The translations under genes and the position numbers were made by a program. A stretch of 64,000 bases of DNA from JALZHR01 sp036388475 (GTDB lineage Bacteria; Acidobacteriota; Blastocatellia; Pyrinomonadales; Pyrinomonadaceae). The stretch spans positions 1 through 64,000 of the forward strand of contig DASVRT010000021.1 of the NCBI GenBank assembly GCA_036388475.1, in the 5' to 3' direction. This document shows positions 8,048-16,808 of the stretch, piece after piece. The first letter of the stretch is position 1, and each line of letters starts with the position of its first letter. The notes under the pieces are model-generated. The model had not been told where the DNA came from, searched no databases, and worked only from the letters and a program-made list of their open reading frames with translations.

Positions 8048-8929
8048 ATGTTTCTAGAAATTCCAAAACAATTCAATCTTCCGCGCACGCTTTACAGTCA
8101 CGGCTGGAGCGAGCTTCTGCCGTTTGAAATCGACGATGTAAACTGGCGTTTGTCTTATGTCTTCAGCGGCGCGGATTTAAAACAGCCCGTTTCGGCGACC
8201 GTCGGCGAAACCGACAATAAACTTAAAATCGAAGTTTCCGGCGGGAAAATTTCCGCGAATGCGCAGGAAAAAATTCTGCGCGACCTGCGCCATATTCTGC
8301 GGCTCAACGACGATTTAAGCGAATTTTATAAACTCGTCGAATCCGAAAAAGATTTGGCGTGGATTGCCAAAAACAATGCGGGCAGGCTGGTGCGCTCGCC
8401 GACGGTTTTCGAAGATTTAATCAAAACTCTCTGCACGACCAACTGCAACTGGGCGATGACGAAAAAAATGACGGCGAATCTGGTCGAAAAACTCGGCGCG
8501 CCTGCGCCGGACGGCAAACGCGCTTTTCCGACCGCTGAAGCGATGGCGAATCAGCCCGTAGAATTTTACAAAGACGAGATTCGCGCCGGTTATCGCGCGC
8601 CGTATTTCAAGGAACTGGCGGAAAAGGTCGCCGCCGGAGAGCTGAATCCCGAAACGTGGCTGCACGCGGATTTGCCGACGCGCGAGCTGAAAAAAGAAAT
8701 GAAACGCGTGAAAGGCGTCGGCGATTACGCGGCTGATAATCTTTTAAAGCTCATCGGACGCTACGACGGTCTCGCGCTGGATTCGTGGCTGCGCGCGCAG
8801 TTTTATAAAAAGCACAACGCCGAAACCGCCTGCGACGATAAACATATCGAAAAACATTACGACCGCTTCGGCGCGTGGCGCGGGCTGGTGATGTGGTGCG
8901 ATATGACGCGCCGCTGGCTGGACGATTAA
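8048..8929 (+). CDS. HhH-GPD DNA glycosylase, monofunctional (AlkA/Ogg-like)
   Basis: Start at the ATG at 8048. A longer frame from a TTG at 8036 would begin inside the heptad repeat and is rejected. The product has 293 residues. The helix-hairpin-helix VKGVGDYAADN lies at about 221-231 and the catalytic Asp is D245 in LALDSW. The position of the Ogg-type catalytic Lys is Tyr (GVGDYAAD), so the enzyme should be a monofunctional glycosylase acting in base-excision repair. The substrate (alkylated or oxidised purine) cannot be read from sequence. No Fe-S cysteine loop follows. The N-terminal 110 residues fit the AlkA/Ogg N-domain. A terminator follows the stop. Confidence 0.85.
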   Translation: MFLEIPKQFNLPRTLYSHGWSELLPFEIDDVNWRLSYVFSGADLKQPVSATVGETDNKLKIEVSGGKISANAQEKILRDLRHILRLNDDLSEFYKLVESEKDLAWIAKNNAGRLVRSPTVFEDLIKTLCTTNCNWAMTKKMTANLVEKLGAPAPDGKRAFPTAEAMANQPVEFYKDEIRAGYRAPYFKELAEKVAAGELNPETWLHADLPTRELKKEMKRVKGVGDYAADNLLKLIGRYDGLALDSWLRAQFYKKHNAETACDDKHIEKHYDRFGAWRGLVMWCDMTRRWLDD

Positions 8930-8956
8930 AGGAAAAATTTAGCGAAAATATTTAAA

Positions 8957-8986
8957 AGGCAGACTCGTTAAAGTCTGCTTTTTTTA
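8957..8986 (+). terminator. Rho-independent terminator after the glycosylase gene
   Basis: GCAGAC at 8959-8964 pairs with GTCTGC at 8973-8978 and is followed at once by seven Ts. This is a textbook intrinsic terminator, 28 bp past the stop. Confidence 0.88.
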
Positions 8987-9120
8987 TTGCCCGAAAATTT
9001 TTGAAAATTTTTTTGACATGGTTTCTGAAAAAATTCCGCGTTAGTTAAATGAAAGCAAAACGCGCACGGAAACGGCGCGTGAAATTTATACAAAAATTCA
9101 TATTTACGGAGAAAAAGAAA

Positions 9121-9618
9121 ATGAAATTATTCGCAGGATTTATTTTGTCTTTATTAATGGCTGCGTCCGTCGCGGCGCAAACGCGCGTGCCCGCCGAACT
9201 GGTCGGCAGCTGGTTTAACGGCAGCACTTCATTTTTGCAGGAACAGAACATCTCAACCGGAGCGATTTCGTCGAAATACGGCAGCTCAATCGGTTACGTG
9301 ATAAATGCGGACGGCACTTTTCGCTACGCCGGGCTGATTAAATCGACGATGTACGGCTGCACGACGACGCTCTGGAACGACCGGCGCGGGCGCATTGCAA
9401 TCGAGGGCGACCGGATAACTTTTACGCCGAACAAAGATTACTGGATGAGCACCAACAGTTGTTATCCTTCCGCCAACAAGGAAAAAAATAAGGAATTGCA
9501 GGCGGCTACTTATAATTTTGAAGTCGGCGAGAAAAACGGCAAAACGTGGCTCTGTATGCGCGAAGTCGGGAAAACCGAGGTGAAAGATATTTTGTGTTAC
9601 CCGCGGACGGACGATTAG
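9121..9618 (+). CDS. Secreted protein of unknown function
   Basis: Start at the ATG at 9121, preceded by CGGAGAAAAAG. An ATG 72 bp upstream would add a very basic stretch in front of a normal signal peptide and is rejected. The product has 165 residues. Residues 1-20 are a signal peptide (LFAGFILSLLMAASVAAQ). The mature part has short beta-strand-like segments and Cys pairs (YGCTTTLW, NSCYPS, WLCMRE, ILCYP), suggesting a small disulfide-bonded beta domain, perhaps lipocalin-like. I do not recognise the family. It is flanked by hairpins on both sides, so it is probably a single-gene transcript. Confidence 0.7.
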   Translation: MKLFAGFILSLLMAASVAAQTRVPAELVGSWFNGSTSFLQEQNISTGAISSKYGSSIGYVINADGTFRYAGLIKSTMYGCTTTLWNDRRGRIAIEGDRITFTPNKDYWMSTNSCYPSANKEKNKELQAATYNFEVGEKNGKTWLCMREVGKTEVKDILCYPRTDD

Positions 9619-9625
9619 TTTTTCG

Positions 9626-9667
9626 AAGCGGCGTGAAAAGCGACGGAAAAAACTTTTGACGCCGCTT
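9626..9667. terminator. Inverted repeat after the secreted protein gene
   Basis: AAGCGGCGT near 9626 pairs with ACGCCGCTT ending near 9667 around a loop of about 24 bp. There is no T tract, so it may be a weak terminator or a 3' stabiliser. Confidence 0.4.
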
Positions 9668-9716
9668 AAACGGAAAGTTCGCTTTAAATGTGAAGTTTTA
9701 AAAGGAGAATCTTTTT

Positions 9717-10334
9717 ATGTCTGTTCAACAAATGATTTTACAAAACAACCGCGAAAGTTTATTGCTAACAAATAGGACGCTCGGCACAATCGGAATGATT
9801 TTAAGCCCGATGCTTTATCTCGCCTGGTTTTTTCACGCGCCTAATTTCAACGAGCCGAGCCCTTTTCCGCTTTTTGCCAGTCTCGGCGGCATTTTATATC
9901 TGCTTGGCGGCGCGGCGAGCGCGACCGCGATGAGAAACCTGCGCGCCACCGGAAGCGGACGCGGCGCGGGCGTTTTATACACCGTGCAGATGATTGGATT
10001 ATTTCTGGCGATGTGTTTCGACATTCTCGAATACGCCGCGCCGCACTTGCGCGGAACGACGCTTTTTTTTATCACCGATATGTCTTATCCGTTCAGCCAC
10101 GTCCTGATGATTGTCGTCGGCGTCGCCGTTGTCCGCGCTAGAGTTTGGCACGGCTGGCGGAGAATTCCGGCGTTTCTGGTCGGTTTGGCGCTGCCTTTGT
10201 TTTTCGGCGCGAGCGCGCTTTTCGGTCGTGAAAACAGCGGTTATATTTTTCCGCTGTTCGTGACGGTCGGATTTTTTCTGCTCGGCTCTGCCGTCGTGAC
10301 GACGAAAACGGGTTCGGAGGCGAAATATGAATAA
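9717..10334 (+). CDS. Polytopic membrane protein of unknown function
   Basis: This 205-residue protein has about six hydrophobic segments (for example MILSPMLYLAWFF, MIGLFLAMCFDILEY, LMIVVGVAVVRAR, LPLFFGASALF) and only short loops, so it is an integral inner-membrane protein. AAAAGGAG before the ATG is a strong ribosome-binding site. I see no catalytic motif and no clear family. The stop overlaps the start of the next gene (ATGAATAA arrangement at 10327-10334), so the two are translationally coupled and probably linked in function. Confidence 0.75.
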   Translation: MSVQQMILQNNRESLLLTNRTLGTIGMILSPMLYLAWFFHAPNFNEPSPFPLFASLGGILYLLGGAASATAMRNLRATGSGRGAGVLYTVQMIGLFLAMCFDILEYAAPHLRGTTLFFITDMSYPFSHVLMIVVGVAVVRARVWHGWRRIPAFLVGLALPLFFGASALFGRENSGYIFPLFVTVGFFLLGSAVVTTKTGSEAKYE

Positions 10335-11151
10335 ATTTTTGATTTTAATTTTTGCGATTATGCTTCTGTCGTCCGCAATTTTCGCGCAGACCGAGCCGGA
10401 GATTATGAGCTATAAGGAATACGGGAAAATTAAACATAAACGCCCGTATGTTTTGAAATTCAAAAAGGGAAACGGCGAGCTTTTGTATTTCGGAATCGGT
10501 CACGCTTACCGCTTTGACGACCCGCAAATCAGTGAGCTGGAAAAACAATTTCTGAAATTTCGCCCGACGCTCGTTTTGAATGAGAGCGGCACGCCGCCCG
10601 CTCTGGAAACGGCGAAAGAAGCGATTGAGCGATACGGCGAGCCGGGTTTGATGAGCTTTCTGGCGAAAAAACACGGCATTCCGATTAAATCTCTGGACCC
10701 GCCGCGGCTGGAAGAAATCAAATACATTCTCGGCACCGGGCGCTGGACGCTCGAACAGGTGATGCTTTTTTATATTCTGCGCCGCGTGCCGGAAAACAAT
10801 AAAAAAGTGAATCCGCAAGCGCCCGACGCGATGGTCGAAGAGATGTTGAAAGCAGTGGCAAAAACGCCCGGCTTTGGAGGCTTGCCGAAAACCGTTGCCG
10901 AGTTTGAAGCGAGCGTCAAAAAACATTTGCCGGCGGTTGCCGATTGGCGCAAGATTGACCAGAAAATTTTCGACCCGAATCCCGATTTGGGATTATTTAC
11001 CAACGACATCGCCGATGCTTCGGTAAATTTTCGCGGAAAGTTTATGGTTAAGCTTTTAACGGCGGAAGTCGAAAAAGGCGAAAGAGTTTTCGCCGTCGTC
11101 GGCGCGAGCCACGTCGTCAAACAGGAAAGCGCGCTGAAGAAATTATTTTAG
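10327..11151 (+). CDS. Secreted TraB/GumN (Tiki-like) family protein
   Basis: In this 274-residue protein, residues 1-20 are a signal peptide (LILIFAIMLLSSAIFAQ). The mature protein carries the two marks of the TraB/GumN/Tiki superfamily: an N-terminal GxxH in LYFGIGHAYRFDD with a downstream Glu (LVLNESG), and a C-terminal VVGASHV. In Tiki these residues bind metal for peptide cleavage; GumN-like bacterial proteins mostly have no assigned substrate. The gene overlaps the membrane-protein gene by 8 bp. A perfect hairpin starts right after the stop. The family call is fair and the activity is inference. Confidence 0.7.
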   Translation: MNKFLILIFAIMLLSSAIFAQTEPEIMSYKEYGKIKHKRPYVLKFKKGNGELLYFGIGHAYRFDDPQISELEKQFLKFRPTLVLNESGTPPALETAKEAIERYGEPGLMSFLAKKHGIPIKSLDPPRLEEIKYILGTGRWTLEQVMLFYILRRVPENNKKVNPQAPDAMVEEMLKAVAKTPGFGGLPKTVAEFEASVKKHLPAVADWRKIDQKIFDPNPDLGLFTNDIADASVNFRGKFMVKLLTAEVEKGERVFAVVGASHVVKQESALKKLF

Positions 11152-11182
11152 GTCAGAACCGCTTGCCGCAAGCGGTTCTGAC
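11152..11182. terminator. Shared hairpin between convergent genes
   Basis: A 14-bp perfect stem (GTCAGAACCGCTTG at 11152-11165, complement at 11169-11182) encloses a 3-base loop. It sits exactly between the stop at 11151 and the convergent stop at 11182, so it probably ends transcripts from both sides, although no long T tract follows. Confidence 0.65.
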
Positions 11183-14016
11183 TACATCATATCCGCAATC
11201 ATATAAATCAGAACGAGTGCCAGAATCGCCGCGATGCTGATGGCGACAATGGCAACCAATCGCCACGACAAAGTTACGCCTTCAGTGTTGCGGCTGACAA
11301 CCGGCGCATTTTGAACTTCGACTGCCGGTTTTTTATCTTCGTGCGTTTCAATGGCTTGCGTTTTTTTCGGTTTCGCTGCGGCAGCGGGCAGTTTATTTTC
11401 CAATTCGTGAAGCGGGCGAATTTTTTCGACGTAATCGGCGAAACGCGAATCGCTGCGCAGGTTATCGAGGCGCGGGTCGAACAGCAGCGTCGTCATCCAA
11501 TGGTCGCGTTCCGACGCGCTTTGGTCGAGGCGCGCAAATGCCGCGTCCGCTTCGCCGAGTCCGGCGTGAATGACGGCAAAATAAATTTGCGGAAAATACT
11601 CGCCGCGTTTTTCGCGCTCACTCATCTCGCGCAGAATTTTTCGCGCTTCTGCGCGCCGCGCGCCGATTGCCAAATCGTAGCCGAGCGTCGTCAGATAAAT
11701 CGAAACGCGGTTGGTCGCTTCGACGGCGCGGCGAGCCGCTTCGATGCCTTTTTCCGTCTTTCCGAGAAACGGCGAAGACCAGCCGAAACCGTGATTGCAC
11801 AAAATATTTTCCGGGTCGATTTCCAAGCCGCGCCGCAGCATTTCTTCGGCTTCCGCGTAGCGCCGCGCGTTGTGCAGCACGTAATGATGCGCCGCGCAGT
11901 GCGATGCCGAGCGCGGGTCGAGTCGTTGAGCGATTTTCATTTCCCCGATGGCTTCGTCGTTGCGCCCGACGGTTTGCAGCAGAAACGAAAACCATTCGTG
12001 CGCGCGCGGATTGTTCGGATTCAGCTCGACGGCGCGTCGATAAAGCCGCTCGCTTTCGGCAAAATCCCAATCGTGTCCCCAGACGGCAAACGCCAGCGCC
12101 GCATACGCTTCGGACAAAAGCGGGTCGAGCTCGACGGCACGGCGCGCCGCCGTTTTCGCCGCCGTCCAGCATTCGTTCGGACGCAGGAACGAATAAACTT
12201 CCATCCAGTTGTAATATTCAGCGATTCCGGCGTGAGCGAGCGCGAAATTCGGGTCGAGCCGCGCGGCTTCCTGGAAATAACGAATCGACTCGGTGATTCC
12301 GCCCGCTTCGTAAGTTAAAAGCTGGAAACGCCCGCGCAGGTAAGCTTCGTAAGCCGCCGCGTTTTGCGTGCCGCGCAAGTTAAGGCGCTGCTGTTCGGCT
12401 TCGGTCAGATGCGGCGCGAGCGAGGCGACGACTTTTTCCGAAATCGAATCCTGCAAGGCGAAAATATCGACTTCCGATTCGTCAAACCGCGAAGCCCACA
12501 AAACCGAATTATCGTCGATTTTTAAAAGCTGAATGATGATTCGAAAACGCGAATCAGCCCGCGCAATGCGACCTTCGAGAACGTAATCGACCGCCAGTTG
12601 TCTGCCGAGCGAGAGCGAATCGCCGTCGCTTTTCTGCGCAGACTGCACGACCGAACTCGTCGGGCGCACGATGATTTGACGCACGTTCGAAAGCCGCGTG
12701 GTTAAAGCGTCAGCCAGCCCGACGCCTAAAAACTCGGATTCCGCGTCTTCCTGCTGCTCGGCGTAAAATTGGCGAAGCGGCAAAACGGCGAGAGTTTTCA
12801 GCGCCGAGCCGGAATTTTGCGACGGCTTGTCAATCGAAAGCCGGTCGTCAACCGCCGGAACGATTTCCGCCGAAACCGCGGCACCCGCCAGATAATTTTT
12901 GATTTCCGCCGACAGTTCGGCAGCCGCCTGAAAACGCTCGGCGGCGCTTTTTCGTAAAGCTTTCAGAACAATTTTTTCGAGACTGTTTGTCCTTTGTCCT
13001 GCGTCCTTTGTCCTTTGTTCATCGGTTGGCGGGGTCGCGTTTTTCGGCGAAGGACGCAGGACAAAGGACGCAGGACTTTCTTCACAGATAATGCGGGCGA
13101 TTTCGTGCGGCGCGCGGCTCGGAAATTTGTACGGCGGCTGTCCGGTGACGAGTTTATACAGAATCACGCCGAGCGAATAGACGTCGCTCGCGGCGGTCAA
13201 AGTTTCGCCGCGCGCCTGTTCGGGCGAGGCGTATTCCGGCGTCATCATCCATCTGCCGGTCACGGTAATTTCTTTCGTTTGAGAAGATAATTCGTCGCCG
13301 TCGAGCTTGGCGATGCCGAAATCGAGCAGCTTTGCCGTGCCGTCCGGTTTGACCAGAATGTTTGAAGGTTTGAGGTCGCGGTGCAGAACGTTCTGGCGAT
13401 GCGCGTATTCGACCGCCGCGCAGATTTGTTCGAACAGCTCAAGGCGCTGTCTGACGGTCAGACGATTTTCGTCGCAATATTCGAGCAGAGTTTCGCCTTC
13501 GACGTATTCCATTATTAAATACGGCGAGCCGTCGTCGGTCGTGCCGCCGTCATAGAGGCGCGCGATATTCGGGTGGTCGAGCGCGGCTAAAATCTGTCGT
13601 TCCTGCCGGAAGCGCCGAATCATAAATTCGTTGCGCAAATGACGATTGATGATTTTCACGGCGACGCGGCGCTGAAACTCGCCGTCGGCGCGCTCGGCTA
13701 AAAAGACCGCGCCCATTCCGCCGCGCCCGATTTCCCTTTCGATTCGATACGCGCCGATTTTTTGTCCGGCAAGCGCGACGGTTTGCGTGTTTGAGGCGAC
13801 ATTTTTGTCGAAAAGCGAAAGCGAAGCGTCAGCCGCGGCAGGCGTTTCGATAAAATCGTCGGCTTTTTCGTCCGCCGCGAGCATCGCTTCGACTTCGCGG
13901 CGCAGAGAATCGTCGCCGCCGCACGCCGCATCTAAAAACTCGGCGCGTTCGTCGGGCATTAGCTCGACGGCTTGCTCGAAGATTTCGACGATTTTGTTCC
14001 AGTTTGTTTCAGGCAT
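11182..14016 (-). CDS. Ser/Thr kinase with TolB-like and TPR domains
   Basis: The start is set at the ATG at 14016 (MPETNWNKIVEIFEQ). The frame stays open another 74 codons upstream, but those codons read a heptad-repeat hairpin. The product has 944 residues. An N-terminal helical region is followed by a Hanks kinase (IGRGGMGAVFLAE, VAVKII, HRDLKPSN, DFG), then a TolB/CadC-like alpha-beta domain (LAVLPLRQF to LAPHL), then about eight TPR units, and a C-terminal membrane helix (VAIVAISIAAILALVLIYMI). This order is typical of acidobacterial Pkn-type regulators. The C-lobe contains an in-frame 31-codon insert made of heptad repeats (12986-13078). The ECF sigma gene lies directly upstream on the same strand, so sigma and kinase probably form one regulatory unit. 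Confidence 0.9.
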   Translation of the reverse strand: MPETNWNKIVEIFEQAVELMPDERAEFLDAACGGDDSLRREVEAMLAADEKADDFIETPAAADASLSLFDKNVASNTQTVALAGQKIGAYRIEREIGRGGMGAVFLAERADGEFQRRVAVKIINRHLRNEFMIRRFRQERQILAALDHPNIARLYDGGTTDDGSPYLIMEYVEGETLLEYCDENRLTVRQRLELFEQICAAVEYAHRQNVLHRDLKPSNILVKPDGTAKLLDFGIAKLDGDELSSQTKEITVTGRWMMTPEYASPEQARGETLTAASDVYSLGVILYKLVTGQPPYKFPSRAPHEIARIICEESPASFVLRPSPKNATPPTDEQRTKDAGQRTNSLEKIVLKALRKSAAERFQAAAELSAEIKNYLAGAAVSAEIVPAVDDRLSIDKPSQNSGSALKTLAVLPLRQFYAEQQEDAESEFLGVGLADALTTRLSNVRQIIVRPTSSVVQSAQKSDGDSLSLGRQLAVDYVLEGRIARADSRFRIIIQLLKIDDNSVLWASRFDESEVDIFALQDSISEKVVASLAPHLTEAEQQRLNLRGTQNAAAYEAYLRGRFQLLTYEAGGITESIRYFQEAARLDPNFALAHAGIAEYYNWMEVYSFLRPNECWTAAKTAARRAVELDPLLSEAYAALAFAVWGHDWDFAESERLYRRAVELNPNNPRAHEWFSFLLQTVGRNDEAIGEMKIAQRLDPRSASHCAAHHYVLHNARRYAEAEEMLRRGLEIDPENILCNHGFGWSSPFLGKTEKGIEAARRAVEATNRVSIYLTTLGYDLAIGARRAEARKILREMSEREKRGEYFPQIYFAVIHAGLGEADAAFARLDQSASERDHWMTTLLFDPRLDNLRSDSRFADYVEKIRPLHELENKLPAAAAKPKKTQAIETHEDKKPAVEVQNAPVVSRNTEGVTLSWRLVAIVAISIAAILALVLIYMIADMM
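12986..13078. repeat. Heptad-repeat hairpin inserted in-frame in a kinase gene
   Basis: The left arm is TTTGTCC, TTTGTCC, TGCGTCC, TTTGTCC, TTTGTTC (12986-13020). The right arm is AGGACGC, AGGACAA, AGGACGC, AGGACTT (13051-13078), its complement. The total is 93 bp, exactly 31 codons with no stop in the coding frame. It encodes a Pro/Arg/Thr-rich stretch in the kinase C-lobe between CEESPAS and LEKIVLKALRK, at a loop that is variable in the family. Confidence 0.85.
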
Positions 14017-14111
14017 TCGAGAGCTTTTGTAAATTTCTTTGATGCAGAAAATTTTAAATTTCAGATGACAAATTTCAAAGAAAATCAGCCGCCGAGAGCA
14101 CAGAGAGAAAG

Positions 14112-14186
14112 AGAATGGAAAGTGGAAAGTGGAAAATGTGAAAACCGATATTTTTCGTTTCCCGTTCTCCGTTTTTCGTTCCTTTT
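14112..14186. repeat. Heptad-repeat hairpin element
   Basis: AGAATGG, AAAGTGG, AAAGTGG and AAAATGT run in phase from 14112. The right arm from 14152 is TTTTCGT, TTCCCGT, TCTCCGT, TTTTCGT and TCCTTTT. It lies between the sigma factor stop and the kinase start and accounts for the spurious 5' extension of the kinase frame. Confidence 0.7.
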
Positions 14187-14198
14187 TGTTCTGTGCGG

Positions 14199-14774
14199 CT
14201 AATTTTTTTTCCCGCCCGCCAGTTCTTTGTAAAGCCACGCTTTCGCCACGCGCCAGTGGCGCATCACGGTGGAAAGGCTGACGTTCATTACTTCCGCCGT
14301 TTCTTCCCCCGATAAGCCGCCGAAGTATCTTAATTCGACGACGCGGCTGCGTTCCGGGTCGAGCGCGGCGAGCTTTTGCAGCGCTTCGTCGAGCATAAGC
14401 AGTTCGCCCGCGCGCTCGTCGCGGATGTCGATTGCGCCGTCGTCGAGCGAAATCCGCTCGGCGCCGCTGCCGCGTTTTTCCGACAGGCGCTCGCGGGCGC
14501 GGTCGATTAAAATTCGCCGCATCGCCTGCGCCGTGACGCCGAAAAACTGCGCGCGGTTTTGCCAGTTGATGCGCGTCTGGTCAACCAGTTTCAGATAGGC
14601 TTCGTGAACGAGCGCGGTCGTCTGCAAAGTGTGATTTTGCGATTCGCGGCGCAGGTGGCGATGCGCGATTCGCTGCAACTCTCGGTAAACCAGCGGCATC
14701 AATTGTTCCAAAGCATTTCGGTCGCCGCCGCTCCAATCAATCAATAATTGCGTGACATCGGGAGAATTTTGCAT
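14199..14774 (-). CDS. ECF sigma factor, TIGR02999-type
   Basis: In this 191-residue protein, region 2 (LVHEAYLKLVDQ, then RRILIDRARERLSEKRG) and region 4 with its helix-turn-helix (LSGEETAEVMNVSLSTVMRHWRVAKAWL) are both intact. The opening VTQLLIDWSGGDRNALEQLMPLVYREL is typical of the ECF group found beside Ser/Thr kinases in Acidobacteria and Planctomycetes (TIGR02999). It directs RNA polymerase to a dedicated promoter set. No anti-sigma factor is adjacent; the downstream kinase with its TPR tail is the likely control partner, by family precedent and gene order. Start at the ATG at 14774. Confidence 0.9.
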   Translation of the reverse strand: MQNSPDVTQLLIDWSGGDRNALEQLMPLVYRELQRIAHRHLRRESQNHTLQTTALVHEAYLKLVDQTRINWQNRAQFFGVTAQAMRRILIDRARERLSEKRGSGAERISLDDGAIDIRDERAGELLMLDEALQKLAALDPERSRVVELRYFGGLSGEETAEVMNVSLSTVMRHWRVAKAWLYKELAGGKKN

Positions 14775-14931
14775 TTTCGGTTTCTGTTTGACTTGAACAA
14801 TATAAACTATTTTCGCGCCGCAGCGTAAACGATTTACAGGGTTTCGAGAACCTTTTGCCCGCGTTATTTCGCAATAACTTTTTGAGACAATTTGTAGTAG
14901 AATGGCGTCAGATTTTCGGGAGCTATAAAAA

Positions 14932-16710
14932 ATGATAAAAGCCGGAGAAGTTTTACAGGGACGTTATCGCATTGAAAAGCAAATCGGCGCGGGCGGAATG
15001 GGCGCGGTTTTCGTCGCCACCGACGAGCGTTTCGGCAGCACGGTAGCGATAAAGGAAACGCTTTTTACCGACGAGAGACTGCTGAAAGCTTTCGAACGCG
15101 AGGCTCGGCTTTTGAACAGCTTGCGGCATCCGGCGCTGCCGCGCGTCAGCGACCATTTTGTCGATGAAAACGGGCAGTTTATCGTGATGGAATACATCGC
15201 GGGCGACGATTTGGCAGAGATGATGGAACAGCGCAGCGGCGCGTTTGCGCTCGAAGACGTTTTGAAATGGGCTGACCAATTGCTCGACGCGCTCGATTTT
15301 CTGCACACGCAGGAAATGCCGGTCATTCACCGCGACATCAAACCGCAGAATCTGAAATTGACGCCGCGCGGGCAGATTATTCTCCTCGATTTCGGTCTGG
15401 CGAAAGGAAGCGTGACGAACGCCGAATCCCTGACCGCCGCGAAAAGCGTTTTCGGCTATTCGCGCAATTACGCCTCGCTCGAACAGATTCAGGGAACGGG
15501 AACCGACCCGCGCAGCGATTTATATTCCTTAGCCGCAACGCTTTATCATTTGATGACCGGCGCGCCGCCGTCCGACGCTCTGACGCGCGCGATGTCGGTT
15601 TTAAACGGCGAAAAAGACCCTCTGATTCCGGCGCATCACCTCAACGCAGAGATTCCCGCCGGAATTTCCGAAGTGTTGAATCGCGCGATGGCTTTGAACG
15701 CCAATCATCGCCCGTCGTCGGCTGCCGCAATGCGCGAGCTTTTGCGCGATGGCGTGAGTATCACCGATTCCGAGGAATTTACGCCCGTTGCCGACGCGTC
15801 TTCGACGGCGAGTCTTTTTACGCAGAAAACGGCGGTGATGGCGGACGAATCGCGCGCTTCGTCTTCCGAGCTCAATACTTCGATTTTGCCTGTCGCCGAT
15901 TTTTCCAAACAAACCGAGACGGAAAATGAAACTTCGGTGAAAACGAACGTCGTCAAAGGCGATTCAAACCCGAACAAATCGACGACGATTCAGCCGCTCG
16001 CCGAAATGACGCAGACCGGCGGCAATCAAAAAAGCCGCTTTGCGACCGCCGCGATGGTGCTCGGCGTATTGCTCGTGCTCGGCAGCGTCGCTTCGGCTCT
16101 GTACGTTTTCAAACCGGAAATTTTCCAGCAGCAGGGCGAGACTCCGAATGGCGACCGGCGTTTAAATCCGGCGGACGCGCCGAAAAACGAATCAAACGGC
16201 ACCGGCAGCGTTCCGAACACGGACTCAATCGTTACCGCTGCGGCGGCGAACACGAACACTTCGGCAGCTAATCCTACGGTCGAAACGGCGGTGACGACGA
16301 AGAAAGAAAATTTACCGAAAGCCGATGAAAAAGCATCGTCCGAAATCCCGCCCGCCGCCAAAAATAATTCCAGAGACGCCAAGCCGCAGTCGAATCAGCC
16401 GGAAGTTCGCGTCATCGAGCGAGCGGATGAAAATATGGGCGACGATGAAGTGAAAATGACCGATAACCGAATTGAAACCAAAGATTTAATAATTGACGAG
16501 AAAGGCGACGTCAAGTTTAAAAATCCGAAGATGAAATCCGGCGGCGCCAGAGTCTATAATATCAGACCGTTCCTGACGCCCGAACAAATGCGCCGGATGA
16601 CGCCCGAACAAAAAGAGAAGCTCAGAAAACTTATGGAAATACACCGCGCAATGCCGAAGTTCGACCCGCCGACGCCGCCCGCGCCGCAGCCGAAACCGAG
16701 CCAGGATTAG
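14932..16710 (+). CDS. Membrane-anchored Ser/Thr protein kinase
   Basis: This 592-residue protein has kinase domain 12-275 with GAGGMG loop, K41, HRDIK near residue 133, DFG and GYSRNYASLEQ at the activation segment end. A low-complexity linker leads to a membrane helix at about 368-392 (FATAAMVLGVLLVLGSVASALYVF), then a long Asn/Glu/Lys-rich tail ending in MRRMTPEQKEKLRKLMEIHRA and a Pro-rich end. It is closely related to the kinase at 4679-6529. GGGAGC before the ATG serves as ribosome-binding site. It is divergent from the ECF sigma gene, with about 160 bp between them. The outer tail has a short helical motif rather than a known sensor fold. Confidence 0.92.
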   Translation: MIKAGEVLQGRYRIEKQIGAGGMGAVFVATDERFGSTVAIKETLFTDERLLKAFEREARLLNSLRHPALPRVSDHFVDENGQFIVMEYIAGDDLAEMMEQRSGAFALEDVLKWADQLLDALDFLHTQEMPVIHRDIKPQNLKLTPRGQIILLDFGLAKGSVTNAESLTAAKSVFGYSRNYASLEQIQGTGTDPRSDLYSLAATLYHLMTGAPPSDALTRAMSVLNGEKDPLIPAHHLNAEIPAGISEVLNRAMALNANHRPSSAAAMRELLRDGVSITDSEEFTPVADASSTASLFTQKTAVMADESRASSSELNTSILPVADFSKQTETENETSVKTNVVKGDSNPNKSTTIQPLAEMTQTGGNQKSRFATAAMVLGVLLVLGSVASALYVFKPEIFQQQGETPNGDRRLNPADAPKNESNGTGSVPNTDSIVTAAAANTNTSAANPTVETAVTTKKENLPKADEKASSEIPPAAKNNSRDAKPQSNQPEVRVIERADENMGDDEVKMTDNRIETKDLIIDEKGDVKFKNPKMKSGGARVYNIRPFLTPEQMRRMTPEQKEKLRKLMEIHRAMPKFDPPTPPAPQPKPSQD

Positions 16711-16808
16711 TCAGGCGTCGATAGTCGTCCGTCCTTCGTCCTTTGCTGTTTGAGTAAAAGTCGAGTCGGCGATTTTATAGCAAAGGACGAAGGACGATTG
16801 GCTGACAT
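16711..16808. repeat. Heptad-repeat hairpin element
   Basis: Left units are TCAGGCG, TCGATAG, TCGTCCG, TCCTTCG, TCCTTTG, CTGTTTG (16711-16752). Right units are CAAAGGA, CGAAGGA, CGATTGG, CTGACAT (16781-16808), complementary to the left. It fills the whole gap between the kinase stop (16710) and the convergent PlsC stop (16809). Confidence 0.8.

Noticed and set aside
14017..14238. 74-residue N-terminal extension of the kinase-TPR protein
   Set aside because: The codons read a heptad hairpin and have Phe/Lys-rich low complexity. A normal start (MPETNWNK) follows at 14016.
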